NCBI GenBank assembly: GCA_021199375.1
Contig: JAJQIB010000012.1
Location: 16,066 to 80,065 of the forward strand
DNA length: 64,000 nt
Source of the DNA: Ruminococcus sp.
GTDB taxonomy: Bacteria; Bacillota; Clostridia; Oscillospirales; Ruminococcaceae
Direction of reading: 5' to 3'
Positions 7,935-16,170 of the stretch are shown piece by piece. The notes under the pieces are model-generated. The model was not told where the DNA came from, ran no database searches, and saw only the letters and a list, made by a program, of their open reading frames with translations. Position 1 is the stretch's first letter, and every line of letters begins with the position of its first letter. Made by a program: the position numbers and the translations under genes.

Positions 7935-10265
7935 TTACTGTGAGGATACCGTACTTTGCTGGAAGGTTACGGTAATAGTTGTTCCCACCGTGACTGTCGA
8001 GCCTGTCAGCTCACTTGCAACAGCATAAGCATTTTCAGAGTTTGCTGCCGAGCCTTCAACCGTCATGTTAAGTCCGTAGCTTTGAAGCAGCTCTCTTGCC
8101 GCATCCTTGGTAAGTCCCTCAACGCTCGGTACTGTAACCACATCCTCAACCGTGGTGTTGTCGGTATATAGCACTACAGTTCCTCCACGCTGAACGGTAG
8201 CTCCTGTAGGACTTTGACGAAGTACTGTATCTCCATCTCCGATTACGTTTACTTCAAGTCCAAGCTCCTCAATGGTAGCAGTTGCCTCATCAACAGTACG
8301 ATACTCAACATTTGGTACCGAAACCTCAAGCTCTTCAAGCTCTTCATCTGAATACTCGGGGAAGTAACCAAGATATGGTAAAACCTCTGAAAGCACCTCT
8401 GTACAAACCGGTGCTGCTACCTGGCTGCCATAATACTTTTCTCCCTGAGGGTCATCAACCATTACCAGCATGATAATTTCGGGATCATCGGCGGGTGCAA
8501 ATGCACAATAGGATGCAACATAGGTGTTTCCTGTGGAATCGACATCGATTTTCTGAGATGTGCCGGACTTTCCGCCTATGCTATAGCCCTGAACGTAAGC
8601 GTTAGAGCCTGTGTTCGATTCTACTACGTTATACAAGATCTCTCGCATTTCAGCGCTTACATCCTCTGAAATAACCTGACGTTTTACCTCAGTTGTGTAG
8701 TCCTCAACAACATTTCCATTAGCATCGGTGATTTTGTCAACTACCTGTGGAGTTACGAGATATCCTCCGTTTATTACTGCAGAATATGCCGTTATCATCT
8801 GAATGGGTGTGACCTTATTTGTCTGTCCAAAGGATTCAGAGGCTAGCGATACAAGTCCCATGTTATCAAGCGAGGTATAAATGCTGTTTGACTCGCCCGG
8901 CAGGTCGATGCCGGTTTTCTCGGTAAATCCGAACGCCTGTAAATACTTGTAAAATCCCTCGATACCAAGACGCTGACCTATCTGGACAAAAGCAGGGTTG
9001 CACGAGTTGGTCATTGCCTCCTGTAGGGTTTGATAACCATGGTCTGAGGATGCCCAGCAGTTAAAATCTCTGTCCTCAACATGAATGGAGGTGCCGCAGC
9101 TGAATTGGTCTTCAAGTGTAATTGCCTTTTCCTCAAGTGCCGCAGAACCGGTTACAACCTTAAAAACAGAGCCCGGATAATAAAGCTCAGAAATTGCCTT
9201 GTTTTTCCATTGAGTTGACAGCGCAGTAAGGTTTTCATCCTGATACTCCTGAGATGATGAATCAAGTGCTGCAAGCTCTGCTGCCGTTTGCTCATCGGTT
9301 ATTACATTCGGCTCATTCGGGTCGTAGCTATAGTTTGTAGCCATAGCGTAAATCTCGCCCGTATTGGGGTTCATGATAATTCCGCAGGCACGCTCAGCCG
9401 GCATATTTTCCTCTACACACTCCTGAAGAGCCTTTTCAAGGTAGTATTGAATATTAACATCAATATTAAGATAAAGCGAATCGCCGTCCTGTGCATCGTA
9501 GCTCTGCTTATATTTATATGGTATTTCGTTGCCATACTTATCGGCAGCGGTAACTATTCTTCCGTCAATTCCCGACAGATACTCATCATAATAAGCCTCG
9601 ATTCCGTAAATGCCGTTTCCGTCATAGTCGGTGTGACCTATTACATTCGCCGCAAGGGTATCCTGAGGATAAAAACGCTTAGTAGTAGGGTCGCAGCGTA
9701 TTCCGTCAACGTCAATTTCAGACAAAAAGTCCTCAATTTTATCCGCAGCGGTTTTTTCAACCTCCTTTTTCATGACGACATATTGATTTGACTCGTCAGA
9801 AAAATCTGTTTTAACCTCACTCTCTTCAAGCTCAAGAATATCAGCCATGAATGAGACGATCTCGTCATAGGTTTCCTCAGAGGTCATACACTCATCAAGC
9901 GCTTCCTTATATTCAAGGATATCGTCAGCATCTGTTTCATCTGCTATTAGTTCGTTATATTCCTCTATTTTTTCATCCTTGGCATCTATATATTCCCAAA
10001 GCATAGTACAGTCAGCATAAACAGTGTATGTCGTCGCACTTTGAGCCAGAACCTGCTCAGTTGAATCGTAAATTGTACCTCTTGATGCTGAAACGGTAGT
10101 TGAGGTCAGCTGCTGAGAGTTTGCAAGCTCCTGCCACTTTTGACTTTCCTTAACTGACACCTTATATATTCCGTAGATGGTATATATAACGATTACACCA
10201 ATTACAGCAGTAAGCCATATAAGTACTCTGCGGCGCATACGCTCGCTTGGTCTGTCTATCATCAT
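7935..10265 (-). CDS. spoVD: Class B penicillin-binding protein with two PASTA domains (SpoVD/PBP2 type)
   Basis: Septal peptidoglycan transpeptidase, partner of the SEDS protein encoded downstream. In 776 residues it shows an N-terminal anchor helix (about 12-33), a dimerisation region with an unusually acidic insert (about 95-165), and the transpeptidase domain with SVFK (366-369), SCN (421-423) and KSGT (about 575). Two C-terminal PASTA repeats follow (about 650-770), each starting with a VPxV-type motif. PASTA-bearing class B PBPs in the dcw cluster are annotated as SpoVD, PbpB or FtsI. Context does not decide between vegetative and spore-specific roles. ATG 10265 follows AGAAAGGA. Confidence 0.95.
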   Translation of the reverse strand: MMIDRPSERMRRRVLIWLTAVIGVIVIYTIYGIYKVSVKESQKWQELANSQQLTSTTVSASRGTIYDSTEQVLAQSATTYTVYADCTMLWEYIDAKDEKIEEYNELIADETDADDILEYKEALDECMTSEETYDEIVSFMADILELEESEVKTDFSDESNQYVVMKKEVEKTAADKIEDFLSEIDVDGIRCDPTTKRFYPQDTLAANVIGHTDYDGNGIYGIEAYYDEYLSGIDGRIVTAADKYGNEIPYKYKQSYDAQDGDSLYLNIDVNIQYYLEKALQECVEENMPAERACGIIMNPNTGEIYAMATNYSYDPNEPNVITDEQTAAELAALDSSSQEYQDENLTALSTQWKNKAISELYYPGSVFKVVTGSAALEEKAITLEDQFSCGTSIHVEDRDFNCWASSDHGYQTLQEAMTNSCNPAFVQIGQRLGIEGFYKYLQAFGFTEKTGIDLPGESNSIYTSLDNMGLVSLASESFGQTNKVTPIQMITAYSAVINGGYLVTPQVVDKITDANGNVVEDYTTEVKRQVISEDVSAEMREILYNVVESNTGSNAYVQGYSIGGKSGTSQKIDVDSTGNTYVASYCAFAPADDPEIIMLVMVDDPQGEKYYGSQVAAPVCTEVLSEVLPYLGYFPEYSDEELEELEVSVPNVEYRTVDEATATIEELGLEVNVIGDGDTVLRQSPTGATVQRGGTVVLYTDNTTVEDVVTVPSVEGLTKDAARELLQSYGLNMTVEGSAANSENAYAVASELTGSTVTVGTTITVTFQQSTVSSQ

Positions 10266-10379
10266 TTTATCCTTTCTGTAGATCCTTCAGAGCATTTTCT
10301 ATAGAACAAGAAAGCTAAGTACACTTTTTAAGATGTTCTTAACTTTCTCACAAAGAGTTTATCTATACTATTCTATTCG

Positions 10380-10862
10380 TTAAAGACCGAGATATTCCAA
10401 AGCCGAGTCAAACCAATTCTTGATTTTGACGAAAATATTGTCGTCATCCTCAGCTACTGCCTGAGCCGTTGTTTGCTCTTCGATTTCAACATACTCAATC
10501 TGAGATTTATCAAGCTTTTGAAGTCCAAGCTGATTTTCAGCATAGTCCTCTACCTTTGTAAGTCCTGTCTTTTGTGCAAGCTCGGATTCTAGGCTTATGT
10601 TCTCGTTGTTAAGAACCGACAGCTCAGACTCGAGATCTGCGTTTTCGGAATAGAGCTTAGACAGCTCTACCTTACCGTAGGTCATAGCGGAAAACAGGAG
10701 CAGCACAACAGCTGCTGCAGCTATGATTTTGATGTTTGCGATATTTCTTCTGCGCTTATTTGCCGTTCTTTTGCTTCTGATTTTTTCAGCGTATTTCTCT
10801 TCACGCTCATCAAGCATATCATAGTTTTCATACTCATATGCCAAATTCATATTAACTGCCAT
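10380..10862 (-). CDS. ftsL: FtsL-like cell-division protein
   Basis: Small bitopic division protein between rsmH and the class B PBP gene, the standard ftsL place. It has a basic cytoplasmic tail (about 25-45), one transmembrane helix (about 45-64), then a heptad-rich coiled coil (about 65-115; SKLYSENADLESELSVLNNE) typical of FtsL/DivIC. The C-terminal extension is acidic. FtsL sequences are poorly conserved, so the call rests on topology and context. ATG 10862 is preferred over the ATG 12 nt upstream, which lies only 1 nt from the AAAGG site. Confidence 0.85.
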   Translation of the reverse strand: MAVNMNLAYEYENYDMLDEREEKYAEKIRSKRTANKRRRNIANIKIIAAAAVVLLLFSAMTYGKVELSKLYSENADLESELSVLNNENISLESELAQKTGLTKVEDYAENQLGLQKLDKSQIEYVEIEEQTTAQAVAEDDDNIFVKIKNWFDSALEYLGL

Positions 10863-10893
10863 TGCTCTCACCATGCCTTTCTTTTTGCAGTCC

Positions 10894-11841
10894 TTATTGC
10901 GACTGCTCGTCTATTCTTTCAACCGCTCTCAGCTTCGCACTATGGCTGCGCTTGTTTTGCTCAAGCTCCTCAGCTGATGCGGTGATCGGTTTCTTTATTA
11001 CTATTTTTGCCCTTGGTTTCTTGCCACAAACACATTGTGGAAAATCAGGAGGACAGGTGCAGCCCTGTGCAAAGCTTAAAAATCTTCGCTTAACCATTCT
11101 ATCCTCAAGCGAATGAAAGGTTATAACTGCTAATCTGCCGCCAATTTCGAGCAGATCAAACGCTTCATCAAGCGCACGGTCTAGCTGTCCAAACTCGTCA
11201 TTTACTTCTATTCTTATTGCCTGAAAGGTTTTTTTACAAGGATTCTTTTCTCTTTTAACCCTAGCAGGAACACCGCTTTTTATTATTTCAGCAAGCTCAA
11301 GTGTGGTTTCAATTTCCTTTTGAGCTCTCGCCTTAATGATAGCGTTTGCTATTGACGGAGCAAATTTTTCCTCACCATAGTCGTAAAGGATCGTTTTTAG
11401 CTGCTCGTATGAGTAGGAGTTTACCACGTCCTTAGCCGACATTCCCTGTCCGCTCATCCTCATATCAAGCGGAGCATCGGTGTGATAAGAAAATCCTCGT
11501 TCGGCATCATCAAGCTGATGAGATGAAACTCCAATATCAAGAAGCACACCATTTACCTTTTTTATACCAAGGTCATTTACGACTGCTTTCATATCAGCAA
11601 AATCCGATTGTATAACCTGTGCGGGATAGCCCTCAAGCCGCTTAGATGCCGCAGCTACTGCCTCCGGGTCACGGTCGAGTGCTATAAGTCGTCCGCCCTG
11701 ATAGGGGTCTAACCGCTTTGCAATCTCAACAGAGTGTCCTGCTCCGCCTGCAGTGCCGTCAATATAAATTCCGTTAGGCTTAATGTCTAGTGCCTCAATG
11801 GTTTCGTTAAGCAGCACCGGTATATGTTTAAATTCCTGCAT
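10894..11841 (-). CDS. rsmH: 16S rRNA (cytosine-1402-N4)-methyltransferase
   Basis: SAM-dependent methyltransferase acting on C1402 of 16S rRNA in the decoding centre. The 315-residue protein begins with HIPVLLNETIEAL, has the SAM-binding DGTAGGAGHS loop (about 29-38), and the ILLDIGVSSHQLD-type and GFSYHTDAPLDMRM blocks found in all RsmH/MraW proteins. The ITFHSLEDRMVK motif is near the C-terminus. Its ATG shares one base with the mraZ TGA (TGATG), so the two are translationally coupled. Confidence 0.98.
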   Translation of the reverse strand: MQEFKHIPVLLNETIEALDIKPNGIYIDGTAGGAGHSVEIAKRLDPYQGGRLIALDRDPEAVAAASKRLEGYPAQVIQSDFADMKAVVNDLGIKKVNGVLLDIGVSSHQLDDAERGFSYHTDAPLDMRMSGQGMSAKDVVNSYSYEQLKTILYDYGEEKFAPSIANAIIKARAQKEIETTLELAEIIKSGVPARVKREKNPCKKTFQAIRIEVNDEFGQLDRALDEAFDLLEIGGRLAVITFHSLEDRMVKRRFLSFAQGCTCPPDFPQCVCGKKPRAKIVIKKPITASAEELEQNKRSHSAKLRAVERIDEQSQ

Positions 11842-12272
11842 CAGAAGTCGCTGCCCTCCAACGCTCTCATAAAGTCCTCTTCGGATACACCAGCATTGAG
11901 CTCGTTCCAGCGGTCAGGATTCCAGATTTCGCAATGATCAGAAACTCCGACCACAACAACATCCTTTTCAAGTCCTGCAAGCTCTCTTAAGCGCGCGGGT
12001 ACAAGAATTCTTCCCTGCTTGTCCGCCTCAACGTCACTGGCATTTGCCATGAAGGTACGCTGAAGCATAAGTCCGGTAGCCATCGGTAGCGAGTTTAGCT
12101 TATCAGCCTTTTCAGCAAAGGTCTCAAGCGAGTAAACGAAAATACAGCCGCCCACGCCCTTTGTGAGTATAAAGCTTTCGCCAATAACCTCACGCAGCTT
12201 TGACGGAAAAGCCATTCTGCCCTTTACATCCATTGACTGGGTATAGGTGCCCTTTAGCATTTCTCCCTGCAT
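11841..12272 (-). CDS. mraZ: Transcriptional regulator MraZ
   Basis: First gene of the dcw cluster. MraZ is an AbrB-fold DNA-binding protein that forms ring oligomers and in other bacteria represses its own operon. The 143-residue protein has the two expected DxxGRxxxPxxxR half-repeats: DVKGRMAFPSKLRE near 14-27 and DKQGRILVPARLRE near 89-102. The start chosen is ATG 12272 with GGAGGG 7 nt upstream; an 11-codon upstream extension is possible but lacks a site. Two good sigma-A promoters lie upstream. Confidence 0.96.
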   Translation of the reverse strand: MQGEMLKGTYTQSMDVKGRMAFPSKLREVIGESFILTKGVGGCIFVYSLETFAEKADKLNSLPMATGLMLQRTFMANASDVEADKQGRILVPARLRELAGLEKDVVVVGVSDHCEIWNPDRWNELNAGVSEEDFMRALEGSDF

Positions 12273-12375
12273 TTCGTTTCCCTCCTTTGCCAAATTATTC
12301 ACCATCGGAGAAGAAATCTGCGTACTTTGTGGGATGATTCACCACTTTTTCGCACATTTCACCTCTTACAATTTA

Positions 12376-12404
12376 ATTATACACCATATAAAAAGAAATT
12401 GCAA
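12376..12404 (-). promoter_or_regulatory. Sigma-A promoter P1 for mraZ operon
   Basis: On the minus strand TTGCAA (12404-12399), a 17-bp spacer and TATAAT (12381-12376). It sits about 100 nt upstream of the mraZ start. Confidence 0.8.
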
Positions 12405-12582
12405 CAGTAAAATATGCCAAAATTGAGGTCAAAAAGTGCGAATAATTGGACAGAAAGTCCTAAACCTCTTGAGAAAAAAGCTGATTTTATTACAAAATTC
12501 AATCTAAAGATTACAAAACGGTAACTTGTAAATTTTTCGTAAACTTTAATCGTAAAAGAGCGTTTTTCATCCCTTTACAAAT

Positions 12583-12611
12583 ATTATACCACAATATATA
12601 GTATTCGTCAA
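12583..12611 (-). promoter_or_regulatory. Upstream sigma-A promoter P2 toward mraZ
   Basis: Minus-strand TTGACG (12611-12606), 17-bp spacer, TATAAT (12588-12583). It would give mraZ a leader of about 300 nt that contains no convincing gene. The rest of the 12.3-12.8 kb gap is AT-rich, with a short GTAAC-N6-GTTAC inverted repeat at 12689-12704. Confidence 0.7.
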
Positions 12612-12790
12612 CCTGTTGAAAATCGCAGATGCGGACAGCTTATGAGTTCAAAAAATCGTACGAGTCAAATAAAACTCCGCTTGATGTGGTAACAAATTGG
12701 TTACAAGATCAAATCCATTCTCTATTAAATTTTATAAAAAAACAATTCTGAAAATTTTTTAAATTTTTTGTTGTTTTGTTTTCTTTATGT

Positions 12791-12828
12791 AACAAAAAGG
12801 ACAGCCCCCTTTGTAGGAGCTGCCCTTT
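12791..12828 (-). terminator. Intrinsic terminator after the pyrophosphatase gene
   Basis: On the minus strand, AAGGGCAGCTCC pairs with GGGGCTGTCCTT (12-bp stem, two G-U pairs), followed by TTTTTG. It lies about 20 bp past the stop codon. Confidence 0.85.
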
Positions 12829-12847
12829 AAATGGATTTTTATGAAAG

Positions 12848-13378
12848 CTATTTGCAAAACTTCTCAATGTAGTTATCGATACAAAACGAGATGATTTTCT
12901 TCGCCTCATCTGCGCCCTTGACATCGTCGATTACCGTATCCTTATTTTCAAGCTGCTTATATACCGCAAAAAAGTGCTTCATTTCGTCGAAAATATGCTT
13001 TGGCAGCTCAGAAATATCCTTGTAGTCGTTATAGCTTGGATCTGCTTCTGGTATGCAGATTATCTTTTCGTCAGCAGCACCGTTATCCATCATGGATATT
13101 ACTCCGATAGGATAGCACTTTACAAGCGACATAGGTGCAAGCGTTTCTGAGCATAGTACAAGCACATCGAGCGGATCACCATCGTCAGCGTGAGTACGTG
13201 GAATAAAGCCATAGTTTGCAGGATAATGCGTAGATGTATATAGTATACGATCCATTCTTAGCATTCCCGTAGCCTTGTCAAGCTCATATTTAACCTTTGA
13301 GCCTCTGGGAATTTCTATAACCGCTGTAAACCTTTCGCTGTCTATTTCCTTTGGCGAGATATCATGAAGAATATTCAT
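12848..13378 (-). CDS. ppa: Inorganic pyrophosphatase, family I
   Basis: Hydrolyses PPi to phosphate in the cytoplasm. The 176-residue protein shows family I features: the EIPRGSKVKYELDK block (about 23-36), YPANYGFIPRTH, and the metal-binding DGDPLDVLVL motif (about 66-75). This is the classical Ppa fold, not the DHH-type family II enzyme common in Bacillus. ATG 13378 has AGGAGG 8 nt upstream. It is a stand-alone gene with its own terminator. The window also encodes a PPi-type phosphofructokinase, so PPi may be partly used for glycolysis. Confidence 0.96.
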   Translation of the reverse strand: MNILHDISPKEIDSERFTAVIEIPRGSKVKYELDKATGMLRMDRILYTSTHYPANYGFIPRTHADDGDPLDVLVLCSETLAPMSLVKCYPIGVISMMDNGAADEKIICIPEADPSYNDYKDISELPKHIFDEMKHFFAVYKQLENKDTVIDDVKGADEAKKIISFCIDNYIEKFCK

Positions 13379-13409
13379 ATCGTCTTCCTCCTGTTAATTA
13401 CTTTTACTG

Positions 13410-14237
13410 TCAATTAGATTTTCTGTGCAGGTTTCTGAACTCCGCCGGCGACAGCATTTCATGACGTTTGAATACTGCACAAAAATACGAGCAATCGTTA
13501 TATCCAACCTCGGATGCGATTTCGTTTATGTTCTTTTTGTCCTCAAGCAGCAAAATCTTAGCCTGCTGTATGCGCTTACGTGCCAAATACTCAAACGGAC
13601 GCAAATTTAGACATTCTTTAAATAGCCTGCAGAGATACTGCGGCGATAAATCTATAAGATCGCTAAGCTCGCTTAGGGTTATATCATTCGGATAATTCTT
13701 GTTAATATAATCGATTACCGGCTGAAGCTGATTTAGCTTTGCTCCGTCCTGCGAACCGTTTTGAAGGTTTACTACACGGTTCAGCTCGATAAACAGCTGA
13801 TATAAATGCGCCGAACATTGCTGCCCGCCATAATAGTAGTTTGTACGCATAAGATACAGCATCTTTTTAAATATTGCATCAACTGAATTTAAATCATGAA
13901 TGTGAAAAACCTTCGCTTTGTCAAATTTGATGTATTCCATCATCGCAGGAATCTCACGTCCCTCAAAGGTCACCCAGTGAGTTTCCCATATTTCCTCTGT
14001 GGGGTAGTACTCATGCGGTACCTTAGGCGGCAGATAAAATCCATCTCCTGCCTTGATTTCGTAGGACTGCCCTTCTACCTCAAGATGTCCGCTTCCTCTG
14101 ACACAGTAGATGATCTGATGATTAGGATAACCATCCTCACGAATAAAATGAAATTCCGTATCTCTTGCTCCTATTCCTAAAATATACATAGGCAAATTTA
14201 TCTCGTCATTTAGTACGGGATAGTAGTAGTCTGTCAT
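13410..14237 (-). CDS. AraC-family transcriptional regulator
   Basis: Probable sugar- or effector-responsive regulator of about 275 residues. The N-terminal half is a cupin-like sensing domain (about 10-140; motif GDGFYLPPKVPHEY). The C-terminal 100 residues are an AraC/XylS double helix-turn-helix, including LSELSDLIDLSPQYLCRLFK and the second-helix signature NINEIASEVGYNDCSYFCAVFKR. ATG 14237 has GGAAGGA upstream; an in-frame ATG eight codons earlier lacks a site. It has its own promoter. No obvious target is adjacent, so the regulated sugar genes are unknown; GH genes lie 15 kb away. Confidence 0.9.
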   Translation of the reverse strand: MTDYYYPVLNDEINLPMYILGIGARDTEFHFIREDGYPNHQIIYCVRGSGHLEVEGQSYEIKAGDGFYLPPKVPHEYYPTEEIWETHWVTFEGREIPAMMEYIKFDKAKVFHIHDLNSVDAIFKKMLYLMRTNYYYGGQQCSAHLYQLFIELNRVVNLQNGSQDGAKLNQLQPVIDYINKNYPNDITLSELSDLIDLSPQYLCRLFKECLNLRPFEYLARKRIQQAKILLLEDKKNINEIASEVGYNDCSYFCAVFKRHEMLSPAEFRNLHRKSN

Positions 14238-14303
14238 AATTTTATCAATCCTTCCATGCATGTATGTAAACCTTAAATACTTGATTTCATATTTTATAAG
14301 AAT

Positions 14304-14332
14304 ATAATATCATAACATGAAAATAAAGTCAA
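14304..14332 (-). promoter_or_regulatory. Sigma-A promoter of the AraC-family gene
   Basis: Minus-strand TTGACT (14332-14327), 17-bp spacer, TATTAT (14309-14304), about 70 nt before the chosen start. Confidence 0.75.
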
Positions 14333-14435
14333 GTGATTTGTGGAATTTTAATAAAATATCGTGATATAATTTCACTTTTTTGTTACAATTGTCCCGAATT
14401 GTATCGCATATTATTCCAGAGATGCATTATTACAC

Positions 14436-14894
14436 CTATTCCATAGAAATAAGCTGAGGAATGATCAGTGCTATTCCGATCACTATAAAAATAATACCCT
14501 TAAGCGGTTTTAGTGATTTGCGTACCGCACGAAATTTCCCGTTCTCCTTAAGGCAAAGTCTAACCTCATCATCAACCTTTAGCTTACATGGTCTGATTGA
14601 ATCCTTTGGCGAGAAGTACTGCTTTTGACCGTCTAGCTCGTACTCAAAGCGCGGAATATAATATCCGTTCATAGATGCAGATCTGTGCTCCTCAGTGACC
14701 TCTGTCACACGAGCATCTACTACCACAGCATATTTTTTCTTTCGTACAGGACGAATCTCCCACAACAGCTTTATACCGTACCATACACATACAATTCCGC
14801 CAAAAAGCATTACGGTTCTTAGAAAAAACATGGCGTAGCTAAACGAGCTTATTTCCTCCATTGCCTGTTCGGGATCTACTTGTGATGAAAACAT
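14436..14894 (-). CDS. DUF3592-like two-helix membrane protein
   Basis: A 152-residue protein of unknown function. It has a transmembrane helix at about 22-43, a central soluble beta-rich domain (about 55-122: VVDARVTEV, YYIPRFEYELDGQKQYF) and a second helix at about 130-147. This layout and the central pattern match the DUF3592 type of envelope-associated domain; the family call is by eye. ATG 14894 follows ACGGAGG by 7 nt. It lies just past the terminator of the NUDIX gene. Confidence 0.7.
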   Translation of the reverse strand: MFSSQVDPEQAMEEISSFSYAMFFLRTVMLFGGIVCVWYGIKLLWEIRPVRKKKYAVVVDARVTEVTEEHRSASMNGYYIPRFEYELDGQKQYFSPKDSIRPCKLKVDDEVRLCLKENGKFRAVRKSLKPLKGIIFIVIGIALIIPQLISME

Positions 14895-14931
14895 TTTAAC
14901 CTCCGTTTCAAATGTGTAAAACTATTTGCGT

Positions 14932-14962
14932 GTAAAAAAAGAAACCGCTGTATGCGGTTTCA
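14932..14962 (-). terminator. Intrinsic terminator after the NUDIX gene
   Basis: Minus-strand hairpin GAAACCGC-N5-GCGGTTTC followed by TTTTTTTA. Confidence 0.9.
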
Positions 14963-15002
14963 CTCGGATTCATGTGATTAATTTGCCGAAAAAACAACCG
15001 AC

Positions 15003-15407
15003 TTAGTGTATAAATTTCTTTGCCTTATTCACAATACAGCGGTCGTTATCATACGCAAGCAAATCGGCGGCACGTGTTATTTCAACCCATTTTACCTCCG
15101 CAATTTCATTTTCCTGCGCCACTGGACTGCCCTTTTTCGCCATCGCAACGAAATACACCACAACCTTTTGAGTATCCTTTTTCGGATTGTACGTCACAAG
15201 CTCCCTAAAGGTGGGATCGATCATTACGTCCATTCCCGTTTCTTCCTTGATTTCACGCATAGCGGTTTCGATTTCGGTTTCACCCTCCTCAACATGTCCC
15301 TTAGGAAAGGACCAGTGCCCGCTATTTAGGTGCTTTATCAGGAGTATTTCGGTATTTCCGTGATATTTTCTGTAAACAATTCCACCGCAAGATTTCTCGT
15401 GCAGCAT
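15003..15407 (-). CDS. NUDIX hydrolase (Ap4A-hydrolase-like)
   Basis: Hydrolyses a nucleoside diphosphate linked to another moiety; substrate not determined. The 134-residue protein has a complete Nudix box GHVEEGETEIETAMREIKEE (about 38-57), preceded by SCGGIVYRK and HWSFPKG as in bacterial diadenosine-polyphosphate hydrolases. ATG 15407 has AGAAAGG 8 nt upstream; an ATG 11 codons upstream lacks a site. It is monocistronic, with its own promoter and terminator. Confidence 0.9.
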   Translation of the reverse strand: MLHEKSCGGIVYRKYHGNTEILLIKHLNSGHWSFPKGHVEEGETEIETAMREIKEETGMDVMIDPTFRELVTYNPKKDTQKVVVYFVAMAKKGSPVAQENEIAEVKWVEITRAADLLAYDNDRCIVNKAKKFIH

Positions 15408-15460
15408 AAAAAAACCCTTTCTGAAAAGTTTTACAATCATAGATCGTACTAATTGTCTAT

Positions 15461-15489
15461 ATTATATCACATTTTTTCCTTTTTGTCTA
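15461..15489 (-). promoter_or_regulatory. Sigma-A promoter of the NUDIX gene
   Basis: Minus-strand TAGACA (15489-15484), 17-bp spacer, TATAAT (15466-15461). Confidence 0.75.
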
Positions 15490-15528
15490 TAGTCCTTTGG
15501 TACATTTTTGGGAATTTGTGCAATATGA

Positions 15529-15558
15529 CGAAAACCGCCGCAAAAAACTGCGGCGGCA
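15529..15558 (-). terminator. Intrinsic terminator after the SH3 protein gene
   Basis: Minus-strand GC-rich hairpin GCCGCCGCA-loop-TGCGGCGG followed by TTTTC. Confidence 0.9.
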
Positions 15559-15569
15559 TTGTAACTAAA

Positions 15570-16097
15570 TTATTGTGCAGTGAGGTAGGTATGCCAAGCA
15601 TAACCATACTGACCTTCATATTCAAGATAATACCAGCCAGATCCCTCGACTCCATAAACGGTAACCTGCGCATTTGTCGGAAGCGTCATAATAGTTGAGC
15701 TCGATGAGTTTGACTCAGGGTGCAGATAAACAGCACTATTTACAACATAGGTGCCGGCAACCGAAGTATCCAGTCCTTCGGGAAGATCTGTATCAAGCTC
15801 GCTTTCCTCATCCTCGTCATCGTCGTCATCATCCTCATCATCAGAGGCTGACTTACTTTCGGTGGTGGTTACTACCTCCTCTGCTGTGGTAGTAGTTGCA
15901 AGCTCAACATATCTCGTCTCTGTTAGATGCCCTGTCTTTGTGGTTTCCTCAAGCTCAGAGCTTGATACAAAAAGACTTCTTGCAAAAAGCATCACAATGA
16001 TTATCACTACAAGAATCGTGATAAATACCGCTATAATACCTCGTATTGTTGCTGCAAAGTCGTATTCGTTTGTTTCATTTTCATTACGGCTGCTCAT
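15570..16097 (-). CDS. Membrane-anchored SH3-domain surface protein
   Basis: A 175-residue protein with a short cytoplasmic N-terminus, one transmembrane helix (about 20-42) and an external linker rich in Thr and then Asp/Glu (about 60-115). A bacterial SH3 (SH3b) domain at the C-terminus (about 120-175; VYGVEGSGWYYLEYEGQYGYAWHTYL) usually binds peptidoglycan. The acidic run is encoded by repeated GAT/GAC/GAG/GAA codons and could vary in length. ATG 16097 follows GGGAGG by 12 nt. It has its own consensus promoter and terminator. Function is likely wall attachment or sensing; no enzyme domain is seen. Confidence 0.8.
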   Translation of the reverse strand: MSSRNENETNEYDFAATIRGIIAVFITILVVIIIVMLFARSLFVSSSELEETTKTGHLTETRYVELATTTTAEEVVTTTESKSASDDEDDDDDDEDEESELDTDLPEGLDTSVAGTYVVNSAVYLHPESNSSSSTIMTLPTNAQVTVYGVEGSGWYYLEYEGQYGYAWHTYLTAQ

Positions 16098-16134
16098 ATT
16101 TACAATCTGCCTCCCATGTAAATTTACTTCTATT

Positions 16135-16163
16135 ATTATACACGCTAATGCGAAAAATGTCAA
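16135..16163 (-). promoter_or_regulatory. Consensus sigma-A promoter of the SH3 protein gene
   Basis: Minus-strand TTGACA (16163-16158), 17-bp spacer, TATAAT (16140-16135). It starts just inside the gap after the sulfhydrylase gene. Confidence 0.85.
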
Positions 16164-16170
16164 GCATCAT

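Noticed and set aside
12304..12360. GTGGGA-like elements as MraZ boxes upstream of mraZ
   Set aside because: Only GTGGGA and GTGGTGA in opposite orientation are present; the regular spaced direct repeats expected for MraZ were not found.
12510..12572. 19-codon leader-peptide ORF downstream of promoter P2
   Set aside because: Start is directly against its only possible ribosome-binding site and no attenuator follows.
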